From Bacteroidales bacterium (GTDB taxonomy: Bacteria; Bacteroidota; Bacteroidia; Bacteroidales; Muribaculaceae), in NCBI GenBank assembly GCA_019416285.1, contig DXXM01000029.1:1-45012 (forward strand): a DNA stretch of 45,012 nt, read 5' to 3'. Below, piece after piece: positions 9,894 to 18,657 of the stretch. Within the stretch, counting starts at the first letter, position 1, and each line of letters opens with the position of its first letter. Both the position numbers and the translations under genes were made by a program. The notes under the pieces are model-generated. The model was not told the DNA's origin. It was given only the letters and a program-made list of their open reading frames with translations, and did no database searches.

Positions 9894-12656
9894 ATGAAGA
9901 AAATATTATATCTGATGATAATGATTGCGGCGTCACTCCCGTGTTTCGGCATGGAAGTGACCCGCATGACTGTTGAGATGTGTGATTCTCCGCTGGCTGT
10001 CGCCGCGGAGAATCCACGTTTCGGCTGGCAGCTCGCGGGCGACAACGGCGCCATGCAGTCGGCCTACGAGATTGAAATTCTCACCGCCGACGGCAAAAAG
10101 CAGCGCAAGGTATGGACTTCCGGCAAGGTTGTTTCCGGAAAAAGTCAGTTGGTTGCCTACACCGGCCCGAAACTCACGCCGATGCAGCGCTATCTGTGGC
10201 GTGTGAAGGTGTGGGATGAAAAGGGAAAGGCTTCGGCATGGAGCAAGACCTCCGAGTTCCGCATCGCCCCCGACAGAAAGTTTCTCGACGGCAAATGGAT
10301 AGGTGCCGTAAGCTATGAGCAGGCAGCTCTTCCCGCAGACCGCAACTACACCTACGACAAGTGGAAGAAGCCTGAGGTGAAAGAGGCCTGGGAGCGTGTT
10401 GACTCCATGGCCTCGCGCAGCATACTCCTCCGCGATGAGTTCGACCTGCCGAAAAAGATTGCCGACGCCACTGTCTATGTCTGCGGTCTCGGCCACTACG
10501 AGCTTTCGGTCAACGGTACCAAGGTGGGCGACGGAGAGTTCACGCCCTTGTGGAGCGACTATGACAAGACCGTCTACTACAACACCTACGATGTTACCCC
10601 GCTTGTCAGGGTGGGAGAGAACGCCATAGGCGTACTGCTCGGTAACGGATTCTACAATGTGGTCCGCGGTTCGCGCTACAGCAAACTGCAGATCGGTTTC
10701 GGCCCGGAGACACTGTGGCTCAAGATGCTCGTATGCTACACCGACGGTTCTTCGGAGGTCATTTCGACTGACGACACCTGGAAATATGACCTCAGCCCCA
10801 TCACCTTCCACTCCATGTATGGCGGCGAGGACTATGATGCTCGCCTCGAACAGCCCGGATGGAATCTCCCCGGCTTCGACGATTCGAAATGGAAACCCGT
10901 GGTGGTGCAGCGTGCGCCGAAAGGTGAGCTTGCGCCCCAGATGGCTCCTGCGGTGAAGATTATGGAGCAGTTCTCGGTTGTCAGCCGCCACAAGCTCACT
11001 CCCGATGAGGTCGAAAAAGCCTGCAAGACCACCAAACGCACTGTCGACCCCTCGGCAATCCTGCTCGACATGGGTCAGAACCTCGCCGGTTTCCCCGAAA
11101 TCACACTCAAGGGCAAAGCGGGACAGAAGGTGACGATGCTTGTGGCGGAAAGTCTTACTGACGAGAACGCCGCCAACCAGCGTCAGACCGGCCGTCAGCA
11201 CTATTACACCTACACTCTGCGCTGCGACAAGCCTGAGACATGGCATCCGCGTTTCTCCTACTACGGTTTCCGCTACATTCAGGTCGAGGGAGCCGTGTTC
11301 CCCGGCGAGCCTAACCCCGAAGGCCTCCCGGTAATCGAGGATATAAAATCATGTTTCGTCTACAACTCTGCTGCCGAGGACGGCATATTCGAGTGTTCGA
11401 GCGAAGTGCTCACAGCCGCCCACAAGCTCATCCGCAATGCTGTCCGCAGCAACATGCAGTCAGTGTTCACCGACTGTCCCCACCGCGAAAAACTCGGATG
11501 GCTCGAACAGGTTCATCTCAACGGCCCGGGTCTGCTTTACAATCTCGACCTGACAACCTATCTGCCCAAGGTGCTCCGCGACATAGCCGACAGTCAGCGT
11601 GCCGACGGCATGGTGCCGACGGTAGCTCCGCAGTATGTGGTTTTCGAAGGTCCGGGCATGGATGATTTCGCCGAGTCGCCCGAGTGGGGCGCGACGCTCA
11701 TCATCTCCCCCTGGATGTATTACGACACATACGGCGACGATTCCCTCATCCGCGAGTATTATCCCAACATGCGCGCATACGTCGACTATCTCGGCACCCG
11801 TGCAGATGACAATCTCATTGACTTCGGTCTCGGCGACTGGTATGACTACGGCGATTTCCGCGCCGGATTCTCGCGCAACACTCCTGTGGGTCTCGTGGCA
11901 TCGGCCCACTACTATCAGGACCTTCTCTATCTCATAAAATCAGCCGAACTTCTCGGAAAGACAGAGGATGCCCGGCATTACTCGGCCATAGCCACAAAGG
12001 TGCTCGCTTCGTTCAATAAGAAATATTTCGACGCCGCCACCTGCGACTACGGGACCGGAAGCCAGACCTCAAACGCTCTTCCCCTCTATCTTGACATGGT
12101 GCCTGCCGACAAGCGGGCCTGTGTGCTCGACAATCTTCTCGGCGACATCCGCGAACATGGCTGCCGTCTCACCACGGGCGATGTCGGCAACCGCTATCTC
12201 TTCCGCACGCTCGCCGACAATGGCCTTGATTCGGTGATGTATCGCATGCACAACCATTACGAGGCTCCGGGCTACGGCTTCCAGCTCCAGTTTGGCGCCA
12301 CCACACTGACTGAGCAGTGGGATCCGCGTCAGGGTTCATCGTGGAACCATTTCATGATGGGGCAGATTGACGAGTGGCTTTTCCGCTCCCTCGCAGGTAT
12401 CCGGGCCGACGAATCGCGTCCCGGCATGCAGCATCTCGTCATCCGCCCGTCGGTTGTCGGCGACCTCACATCGGTCAAGGGGCGCACCGCGACTCTCTAT
12501 GGCGATGTCGATGTGGACTGGAAACGTTCCGGCGATGATTTCACGCTCGACATTGTAATTCCCGCCAACTGTTCGGCTGATGTCTACCTTCCCGGCGAGC
12601 CTCAGTCCAAGACCGTCAACTCAGGAAAATATTCATTCACATCCAAACTGAAATAA
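9894..12656 (+). CDS. GH78 alpha-L-rhamnosidase, secreted
   Basis: A 920-residue inverting alpha-L-rhamnosidase of standard length. A signal peptide ends near CFG (residues 17-19). Fibronectin-like and beta-sandwich modules precede the (alpha/alpha)6 barrel. The GH78 signature DCPHREKLGW begins at Asp527, with general-acid candidate Glu532, and TLTEQWDP carries base candidate Glu807. A C-terminal beta-sandwich ends the protein. It differs clearly from the GH78 half of the fusion gene upstream (DCPHREKLGW against DCPQRDERQPW), so the two probably remove rhamnose from different linkages; RG-II carries rhamnose in chains A, B and C. Its TAA stop overlaps the next ATG (TAATG at 12654-12658). Confidence 0.9.
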   Translation: MKKILYLMIMIAASLPCFGMEVTRMTVEMCDSPLAVAAENPRFGWQLAGDNGAMQSAYEIEILTADGKKQRKVWTSGKVVSGKSQLVAYTGPKLTPMQRYLWRVKVWDEKGKASAWSKTSEFRIAPDRKFLDGKWIGAVSYEQAALPADRNYTYDKWKKPEVKEAWERVDSMASRSILLRDEFDLPKKIADATVYVCGLGHYELSVNGTKVGDGEFTPLWSDYDKTVYYNTYDVTPLVRVGENAIGVLLGNGFYNVVRGSRYSKLQIGFGPETLWLKMLVCYTDGSSEVISTDDTWKYDLSPITFHSMYGGEDYDARLEQPGWNLPGFDDSKWKPVVVQRAPKGELAPQMAPAVKIMEQFSVVSRHKLTPDEVEKACKTTKRTVDPSAILLDMGQNLAGFPEITLKGKAGQKVTMLVAESLTDENAANQRQTGRQHYYTYTLRCDKPETWHPRFSYYGFRYIQVEGAVFPGEPNPEGLPVIEDIKSCFVYNSAAEDGIFECSSEVLTAAHKLIRNAVRSNMQSVFTDCPHREKLGWLEQVHLNGPGLLYNLDLTTYLPKVLRDIADSQRADGMVPTVAPQYVVFEGPGMDDFAESPEWGATLIISPWMYYDTYGDDSLIREYYPNMRAYVDYLGTRADDNLIDFGLGDWYDYGDFRAGFSRNTPVGLVASAHYYQDLLYLIKSAELLGKTEDARHYSAIATKVLASFNKKYFDAATCDYGTGSQTSNALPLYLDMVPADKRACVLDNLLGDIREHGCRLTTGDVGNRYLFRTLADNGLDSVMYRMHNHYEAPGYGFQLQFGATTLTEQWDPRQGSSWNHFMMGQIDEWLFRSLAGIRADESRPGMQHLVIRPSVVGDLTSVKGRTATLYGDVDVDWKRSGDDFTLDIVIPANCSADVYLPGEPQSKTVNSGKYSFTSKLK

Positions 12657-13996
12657 TGAAAACATCCGGTATAATTCTCGGACTCGCGCTGGCGTCGGCC
12701 ATTCCCGCCGCGGCGCAGAACACATACGAAAACCAGTTCCGCCGTCCGCTCGGAGAGGTGCTGACTGAAATCGGCGAGCGATTCCACGTGAAACTGAAAT
12801 ATGACATTGACACAACGGGCCTCGTGTTGCCCTATGCCGACTCGCGCATCCGTCCCTACTCGGTGGAGGAGTCGCTCAATAATGTCCTCAAACCGTTTGA
12901 TTTTAAATTCGTGAAGCAGAACGAGACCACCTACAAGCTCAAGCGCTACGAATATCCCCGCCGCACGGAGGACGATGGCCGCAAGATGATTGCATGGCTC
13001 ACGTCGCTCTATTCCGACAAGGCATCCTGGGAGCTGCGCCGCGACTCGCTGCGCAAGGAGGTGCGTGAGCTGCTGGCTATCGACGACGCTCTTGCCCGGA
13101 GAGTCGATGCCAAGCCGGTGTTCTCGAAAATCAGAAAATTCGACGGCTATACCGTGCAGAATTTCTATCTTGAGACCCTGCCGGGACTTTATGTGTGCGG
13201 TTCCATCTATGCGCCTGCGTCAAAAGGTAAACATCCTCTGATTATCTGCCCCAACGGACATTTCAGTAACGGCCGTTACAACGATGCGCAGCAGCAGCGC
13301 CTGGCCACACTCGCCCGCATGGGTGCCATCTGTGTGGATTATGACCTCTACGGCTGGGGCGAATCGGCCTTGCAGGTTGGAAGCGAGGGACATCACACCT
13401 CGCAGGCTCACGTGGTTCAGGCTCTCAACGGCATATCGATTCTTGATTTCATGATTGACCGCAAGGACGTCGACACCACCCGCGTCGGAGTCAACGGTGG
13501 TTCCGGCGGCGGCTCACAGAGTGTGCTGCTCACGGTGCTCGACCCGCGCTACACGGCGGCTTGTCCTGTGGTAAGCCTCTCGGCATACTTCGACGGCGGC
13601 TGTCCATGTGAAAGCGGCATGCCAATCATGACTGCCGGCAAAGGCACCTGCAATCCGGAACTTCTCGCCATGTTCGCACCCCTCCCGCTCCGCATCGTTT
13701 CCGACGGTAAGGACTGGACAAACATCGTTCCTGAAAACGAATACCCCTACATTCAGCGCATCTACGGATTCTATGATGCAAAGGACCAGGTGTCGAATGT
13801 GCATCTTCCCAAAGAAGGCCACGATTTCGGTCCCAACAAGCGCAATGCCGTCTATGATTTTTTCATCGACACCTTCGGTCTCGACCGCTCCAAACTCGAT
13901 GAGTCGAAAGTGACTATTGAGTCGGCCGACGCCCTCAAAAGTTTCGGCACCGACGGCGAAAATCTCCCCGCAAACGCCATTCGCTATAAAAAATAA
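12656..13996 (+). CDS. STN-like domain fused to alpha/beta-hydrolase (acetylxylan-esterase type)
   Basis: A 446-residue secreted protein with a signal peptide to about residue 20. Residues about 22-100 resemble an STN module (PLGEVLTEIGERF, then PYSVEESLNNVLKP), which is normally found on TonB receptors and secretins. The rest is an alpha/beta-hydrolase with nucleophile elbow GGSGGG (Ser283) and EGHDFG (His389); the acid residue is probably an Asp near 344-349. The large-lid, Cys-containing catalytic part resembles acetylxylan-esterase/dienelactone-type enzymes. The RG-II locus of B. thetaiotaomicron contains a serine esterase of this general sort (BT1017, a methyl esterase), so removal of methyl or acetyl esters from RG-II is the likely job. 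It is the last gene of the operon and is followed by a strong terminator. Confidence 0.75.
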   Translation: MKTSGIILGLALASAIPAAAQNTYENQFRRPLGEVLTEIGERFHVKLKYDIDTTGLVLPYADSRIRPYSVEESLNNVLKPFDFKFVKQNETTYKLKRYEYPRRTEDDGRKMIAWLTSLYSDKASWELRRDSLRKEVRELLAIDDALARRVDAKPVFSKIRKFDGYTVQNFYLETLPGLYVCGSIYAPASKGKHPLIICPNGHFSNGRYNDAQQQRLATLARMGAICVDYDLYGWGESALQVGSEGHHTSQAHVVQALNGISILDFMIDRKDVDTTRVGVNGGSGGGSQSVLLTVLDPRYTAACPVVSLSAYFDGGCPCESGMPIMTAGKGTCNPELLAMFAPLPLRIVSDGKDWTNIVPENEYPYIQRIYGFYDAKDQVSNVHLPKEGHDFGPNKRNAVYDFFIDTFGLDRSKLDESKVTIESADALKSFGTDGENLPANAIRYKK

Positions 13997-14030
13997 GCCC
14001 AAGACTTTAAGAAATCTGAATTTATATAAG

Positions 14031-14073
14031 GCAGATGGATGTCGGATTCCTCTCCGGCATCCATCTGCTTTTA
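14031..14073 (+). terminator. Intrinsic terminator of the six-gene operon
   Basis: A 15-bp stem (14031-14045 paired with 14054-14068, one G-U type mismatch) closes an 8-base loop and is followed by TTTT. It starts 34 bases after the esterase stop codon. Confidence 0.9.
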
Positions 14074-14208
14074 TATAATTTCACGGTCTGACCACTTGTC
14101 TGACCGCGGAAAAGTCCGCGTAGGATGAATAATGTGACAAATCTGTATGGAAATGAGCGGCCGATTTGCGGCAAGTGACAATTTGGAATGGAATAGGATA
14201 TTGGGTGA

Positions 14209-14239
14209 ATTGCCCTATAGGAGATGTTTTCTAATTTTG
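14209..14239 (+). promoter_or_regulatory. Bacteroidota-type promoter for GH97-GH95
   Basis: TAATTTTG at 14232-14239 fits the -7 consensus TAnnTTTG, with ATTG at 14209-14212 as a three-of-four match to the -33 TTTG, 19 bases away. Transcription would start near 14246, giving a leader of about 50 bases. Confidence 0.6.
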
Positions 14240-14297
14240 TGAAAGGATTAAGAAAGAAATTCTGAAACAGTTTTCAGAATGTTAAATCAAGCCAATC

Positions 14298-16058
14298 ATG
14301 AAACATTATCAAAAACTGCGTCGGGCCGTGGTGTGGCTGATGGTTGCTGTACCGCTGGTGCTGACGGCCAAGGTCTCATCCCCTTCGGGCAATATAAAGG
14401 TCGGGTTTGAGGACGGCCGAGGAATAACCGTCGATTACTCGGGCCACGGGAACAGGCAGCGAGTTCTCACTCTCGGTTTCGATGTGGAAGGAACTCCGGC
14501 CATAGGCGCGCAGACCGAGGTGAGATATGACATGCTCACCGGTAAGCGCCGGGAGTGCTCCAACAGTTTCATACCTATAGAGTGGAATCTCACTGATGGC
14601 AGCGTGCTGCTTATGCGGCTTTACAATGACGGCATCGCCTGGAAAATCAACGGCAAGTCAAGAATAGATGTCGCAGGAGCCACACACCGGTGGCTGCAAC
14701 GCTGGACGGATTGCTATGAGGAATTTTTTCCGAAAGACAGGGCCGTGACCGCAGGCGAGCGTTGGGCGTATCCGGCATTGTTTGAATATCCAGGTAATGT
14801 GTTCGCTCTGCTGACGGAGTCAGGCATAGACGGCGACTGCGCCGCTTCGAGTCTCTATAAGGATTCGGTGGGGGAGAGATTCGTAATCAACAGCGACGGT
14901 GATGGAGAACACGGATGGCAGACCCTGATTGTCGGGGCTCTGAGCGATGTCGTGGAGTCAACGCTGGTCACTGACAATTCTGCCCCTTGCCGCCTGGATG
15001 ATACATCCTGGATTGCTCCAGGAGTAGCCTCATGGGTTTACTGGTCCTACAACCACGGCTCCAATGATTATGATATAATCAGGAAATACATAGATTTCGC
15101 CGCCGAACTTTCATTGCCTTACACCCTCATAGATGCCGAATGGGATGAGATGAAGGATGGCAGAACCGTAGAGGATGCCATTGCCTACTCCCGCGCGAAA
15201 GGTGTCAGGCCGATGATATGGTACAACTCTTCCGTGGGTTGGATTGATGGCGCTCCCGGACCGAAATTCAGACTCAATAATCCGGCCGACCGCGAAAAGG
15301 AGTTCGCGTGGTGCGAGCGCATGGGCGTGGCCGGAGTGAAGATAGATTTCTTTTCGGGCGACACGAATCTGAATCTGAAATATATGGTCGAACTGCTTGA
15401 GGCCGCGGCTTCCCACAAATTGCTCGTGAATTTCCACGGCGCGACACTTCCACGCGGGTGGCAACGCACATATCCGAACCTGATTACGACTGAGGCGGTC
15501 TATGGCGCGGAGTGGTATAACAACGTGCCGACATTCACTGACAAAGCAGCCTCCCATAATGCGACTCTGCCATTCACGCGCAACGTAGTCGGTTCGATGG
15601 ACTACACTCCCTGTGCGTTCTCCGATTCACAGCATCCTCACATCACGACCAAAGGCCATGAACTTGCCCTGACGGTGCTTTTCGAATCCGGAATCCAGCA
15701 TATTGCCGACAGACCTGAAAGCATACTGGCGCAACCGGCGGAAGTGGGTGATTTCCTGTCCGAGTTGCCGACGGCGTGGGACGATACCGCACTCCTCGGC
15801 GGCTATCCCGGTGAATATGCTGTGATGGCTCGCCGGAAGGGTGACGCGTGGTATATCTCGGGAATAAACGGCAGTGATGCGCCGCGGGAAATATCCCTCG
15901 ATTTAAGTCGCCTCCGGTTGCATGGCGCTCCTGAGGCTGTGAAAATCTATACAGATGATACGGGGACGTCCGGCGCCTGGAAGATTGCATCGCTTGACAG
16001 TGTGCCCGAAAGCATATCCTTGGAGCCGAGAGGCGGTTTTGTATTGGTTGTCAGATAA
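14298..16058 (+). CDS. GH97 glycosidase, retaining alpha-galactosidase subgroup
   Basis: A 586-residue secreted GH97 enzyme, slightly shorter than the roughly 640-740 usual for the family. The N-terminal beta-sandwich is followed by a TIM barrel with WVYWSYN, MIWYNSS and GVKIDFF. The Asp350 in GVKIDFF sits where retaining GH97 members (alpha-galactosidase BtGal97b type) have their nucleophile; inverting alpha-glucosidases such as SusB lack it. TTEAVYG with Glu399 is the acid/base candidate. The signal peptide covers residues about 1-24. It forms a two-gene unit with the GH95 gene nine bases downstream. D-galactose in alpha linkage is not a known RG-II component, so the substrate may be another plant glycan or an alpha-L-configured sugar; this is open. 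Confidence 0.85.
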   Translation: MKHYQKLRRAVVWLMVAVPLVLTAKVSSPSGNIKVGFEDGRGITVDYSGHGNRQRVLTLGFDVEGTPAIGAQTEVRYDMLTGKRRECSNSFIPIEWNLTDGSVLLMRLYNDGIAWKINGKSRIDVAGATHRWLQRWTDCYEEFFPKDRAVTAGERWAYPALFEYPGNVFALLTESGIDGDCAASSLYKDSVGERFVINSDGDGEHGWQTLIVGALSDVVESTLVTDNSAPCRLDDTSWIAPGVASWVYWSYNHGSNDYDIIRKYIDFAAELSLPYTLIDAEWDEMKDGRTVEDAIAYSRAKGVRPMIWYNSSVGWIDGAPGPKFRLNNPADREKEFAWCERMGVAGVKIDFFSGDTNLNLKYMVELLEAAASHKLLVNFHGATLPRGWQRTYPNLITTEAVYGAEWYNNVPTFTDKAASHNATLPFTRNVVGSMDYTPCAFSDSQHPHITTKGHELALTVLFESGIQHIADRPESILAQPAEVGDFLSELPTAWDDTALLGGYPGEYAVMARRKGDAWYISGINGSDAPREISLDLSRLRLHGAPEAVKIYTDDTGTSGAWKIASLDSVPESISLEPRGGFVLVVR

Positions 16059-16067
16059 ATTTGCTGT

Positions 16068-18545
16068 ATGATGAGAAATAATTGCTATATAGAATCCAAG
16101 ATAATTCTATTGTCGGCTCTGTTGGGGCTGATGTCGGCTTTAAATGCGAGCGGAGAGGAACCGCTGACACTGTGGTATTCGCAACCGGCTGCGGCGTGGG
16201 TCGAGGCATTGCCTGTGGGAAACTCGTGCATGGGTGCGATGGTGTTCGGAGGTGCTGGGCAGGAGCGCATACAGCTCAACGACGAGACATTCTGGGCCGG
16301 AAGTCCGCATGATAACAATAACCCCGCCGGACTGTCGCATCTGCCGGAGATACGGAAACTGATTTTTGATGGTAATCCTATGGCAGCCGACAGTGTGATA
16401 GGCAGATACTACATGACTCCCCGCAACGGCATGGGATTTCTGACTCTTGGCAGCCTTTTGGTCAATTTCAGGAATCCCGGCGACATCACGGACTATCGCC
16501 GTGAGCTCAATTTGTCAAATTCCTGCGCCTCGGTTTCATATAAATCCGGAAATGTGAAATATCTCCGGCGCATAATCGCGTCACTGCCGGAAGAAATGAT
16601 TGTGTGTGAGTTTTCGGCTGATAAAAAGCGGGCGCTTGACTTTTCACTCGGATATTCTCTGCCGGTGAAGGATGGCGAGGTGAACGTCGAGGGCAATACA
16701 ATGTTTGTCACCGTCCCCGGCATTGAGCAGGAGGGTGTGAAGGCCGGCTTGATAGCCGTCTGCGGGATAAGGGTGGAGACGGACGGCACGGTATCCGGTG
16801 CCGATGGCAAGATAGATGTCAGAGACGCGACGAAAGCGGTGGTCTATATCTCCTCCGCCACTAATTTTATTTCCTACAATGATGTGAGCGGGAATCCGCG
16901 CCGTAAAGTCGAATCACGGCTTGCGTCGGCGACCGGTAAGAATTTCAAAACACTCCTTGGCGAGCATGCAAAGGCTTACAGGAAGCAGTTTGACCGCGTG
17001 CGCCTGTCGTTGCCTGCAACCGCAGCATCCTCAATGGAGACACATCTTAGGGTCAGAAATTTCAGTGAGAGCTACGACCCCTCGCTGGTGGCTTTGCTGT
17101 TTCAATACGGCCGCTATCTGCTGATTTCATCCTCGCAGCCGGGCGGACAGCCTGCGAATCTTCAGGGCGTGTGGAATGAGAGCCTTTATGCCCCGTGGGA
17201 CAGCAAATATACAATCAATATAAACACCGAGATGAACTACTGGCCTGCCGAGGTCACGAATCTTTCGGAGTGTCATGAACCTCTCTTCGATATGATTGAG
17301 GATCTGTCAGAGACCGGACGGGAGACAGCCCGCGTGCTTTACGGTGCCGACGGCTGGGTGGCCCATCATAACACGGATTTATGGCGCATCTGCGGCCCGG
17401 TGGATTTCGCTCAATTCGGCATGTGGCCCAACGGAGGGGCATGGCTTGCTACTCATCTTTGGGAACATTACCGTTTCACCGGCGACAGGGAATTTTTGAA
17501 AAGATACTATGACGTGATGAAAGGTACTGCTGATTTCTATATGAGCCATCTGATTGAGTATCCGGGCAAGGGATTCCTCGTCACCTCCCCGTCGATGTCG
17601 CCCGAACACGGATATGCGGGTACATTCATCACCGCAGGCTGTACGATGGACAATCAGATTGCTTTCGACGCTCTGAACAATACACTCTGCGCCGCAAAAG
17701 AGCTTGGGGCCGGTGATGATGACGGCTATGTCAGACGGCTGCTTGAGACAATAGCCCGGCTGCAGCCCATGCGCGTCGGGCGCCACGGCCAGTTGCAGGA
17801 GTGGATGGTGGACGCCGACAATCCCACGGACCAGCACCGCCATGTGTCGCATCTCTACGGGCTTTATCCCTCGTCGCAGATTTCGCCTTATTTCACTCCC
17901 CTTGCGTTCAAGGCTTCCGAGACTACTCTCCGTCAGCGCGGGGACATGGCTACGGGGTGGAGCATCGGCTGGAAGATAAATATGTGGGCACGGCTTCTCG
18001 ACGGCGACCATGCCGACAGGATAATCAGAAACATGATTACCCTCCTGCCTGCCGACGGCAACAATAGCTATGAAGGGGAGGGGCGTCTCTATCCTAACCT
18101 CTTCGATGCCCACCCGCCGTTTCAGATTGACGGCAATTTCGGTTTTACGGCGGGAGTGGCCGAGATGCTTCTGCAGAGCCATGACGGAGCGGTGCATCTG
18201 CTCCCGGCGTTGCCTGCGGCATGGAGCCGCGGAGAAGTCAGCGGTCTGAAGGCCCGCGGAAATTTCGAAGTGGCTATGGCGTGGAGCGACGGCGCTCTCG
18301 ACAAGGCTGAAATCAAGTCCAATATAGGAGGAGTGTTGCGTATCCGCTCATACGTGCCCCTTGAAGGACGCGGTTTGAAAAAGGCTTCCGCTTTGTGCGC
18401 CAATCAGTTGCTCAATCCGTCCAGAATGGCCGATGCCGAGCTGTCGGCGGAAATTTCGCTTTCGTATCCCGAAATCCGACCTGTTTATGAATACGACATT
18501 TCCACCGAGCCCGGTAAAACCTATAGATTAAAGGCAATCAAATGA
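16068..18545 (+). CDS. GH95 alpha-L-fucosidase/alpha-L-galactosidase
   Basis: An 825-residue secreted GH95 enzyme of typical length. It has the N-terminal LPVGNSCMGAMVFGG region, then an (alpha/alpha)6 barrel and C-terminal beta domain. Asn384 and Asn386 (ININT) line up with the catalytic Asn pair of AfcA; Glu516 (SPEH) and Asp688 (QIDGNFG) line up with its two acidic residues. The family removes alpha-1,2-L-fucose or alpha-L-galactose. RG-II chain A ends in L-galactose and B. thetaiotaomicron uses a GH95 for it, so that is the favoured role here; xyloglucan fucose is the alternative. Two adjacent ATGs (16068, 16071) are possible starts and make no functional difference. Confidence 0.9.
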   Translation: MMRNNCYIESKIILLSALLGLMSALNASGEEPLTLWYSQPAAAWVEALPVGNSCMGAMVFGGAGQERIQLNDETFWAGSPHDNNNPAGLSHLPEIRKLIFDGNPMAADSVIGRYYMTPRNGMGFLTLGSLLVNFRNPGDITDYRRELNLSNSCASVSYKSGNVKYLRRIIASLPEEMIVCEFSADKKRALDFSLGYSLPVKDGEVNVEGNTMFVTVPGIEQEGVKAGLIAVCGIRVETDGTVSGADGKIDVRDATKAVVYISSATNFISYNDVSGNPRRKVESRLASATGKNFKTLLGEHAKAYRKQFDRVRLSLPATAASSMETHLRVRNFSESYDPSLVALLFQYGRYLLISSSQPGGQPANLQGVWNESLYAPWDSKYTININTEMNYWPAEVTNLSECHEPLFDMIEDLSETGRETARVLYGADGWVAHHNTDLWRICGPVDFAQFGMWPNGGAWLATHLWEHYRFTGDREFLKRYYDVMKGTADFYMSHLIEYPGKGFLVTSPSMSPEHGYAGTFITAGCTMDNQIAFDALNNTLCAAKELGAGDDDGYVRRLLETIARLQPMRVGRHGQLQEWMVDADNPTDQHRHVSHLYGLYPSSQISPYFTPLAFKASETTLRQRGDMATGWSIGWKINMWARLLDGDHADRIIRNMITLLPADGNNSYEGEGRLYPNLFDAHPPFQIDGNFGFTAGVAEMLLQSHDGAVHLLPALPAAWSRGEVSGLKARGNFEVAMAWSDGALDKAEIKSNIGGVLRIRSYVPLEGRGLKKASALCANQLLNPSRMADAELSAEISLSYPEIRPVYEYDISTEPGKTYRLKAIK

Positions 18546-18604
18546 GTATAAATATAGTGCGTTTAAGAGTTATTTGGCGGGATTAGTTTATGGTTTCCAA
18601 TCCG

Positions 18605-18657
18605 AAATATCCCGATTCCCGCGACAGACGGTATCTGATGCGGAAATCGGGATATTT
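18605..18657. terminator. Shared bidirectional terminator, GH95 / rtcB
   Basis: A perfect 13-bp inverted repeat (18605-18617 with 18645-18657) has A-rich and T-rich flanks in both directions. Its right arm touches the last base of the rtcB stop codon, so one hairpin serves both convergent genes. The 27-base loop is long for a terminator. Confidence 0.75.

Larger units (their letters stand above)
13997..14297. other. Intergenic region: terminator then promoter
   Basis: This 301-base gap has no gene. It holds the terminator of the RG-II operon (14031-14073) and, toward its right end, the promoter for the GH97-GH95 unit (14209-14239). The middle part (about 14074-14200) shows nothing recognisable. 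Confidence 0.7.
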
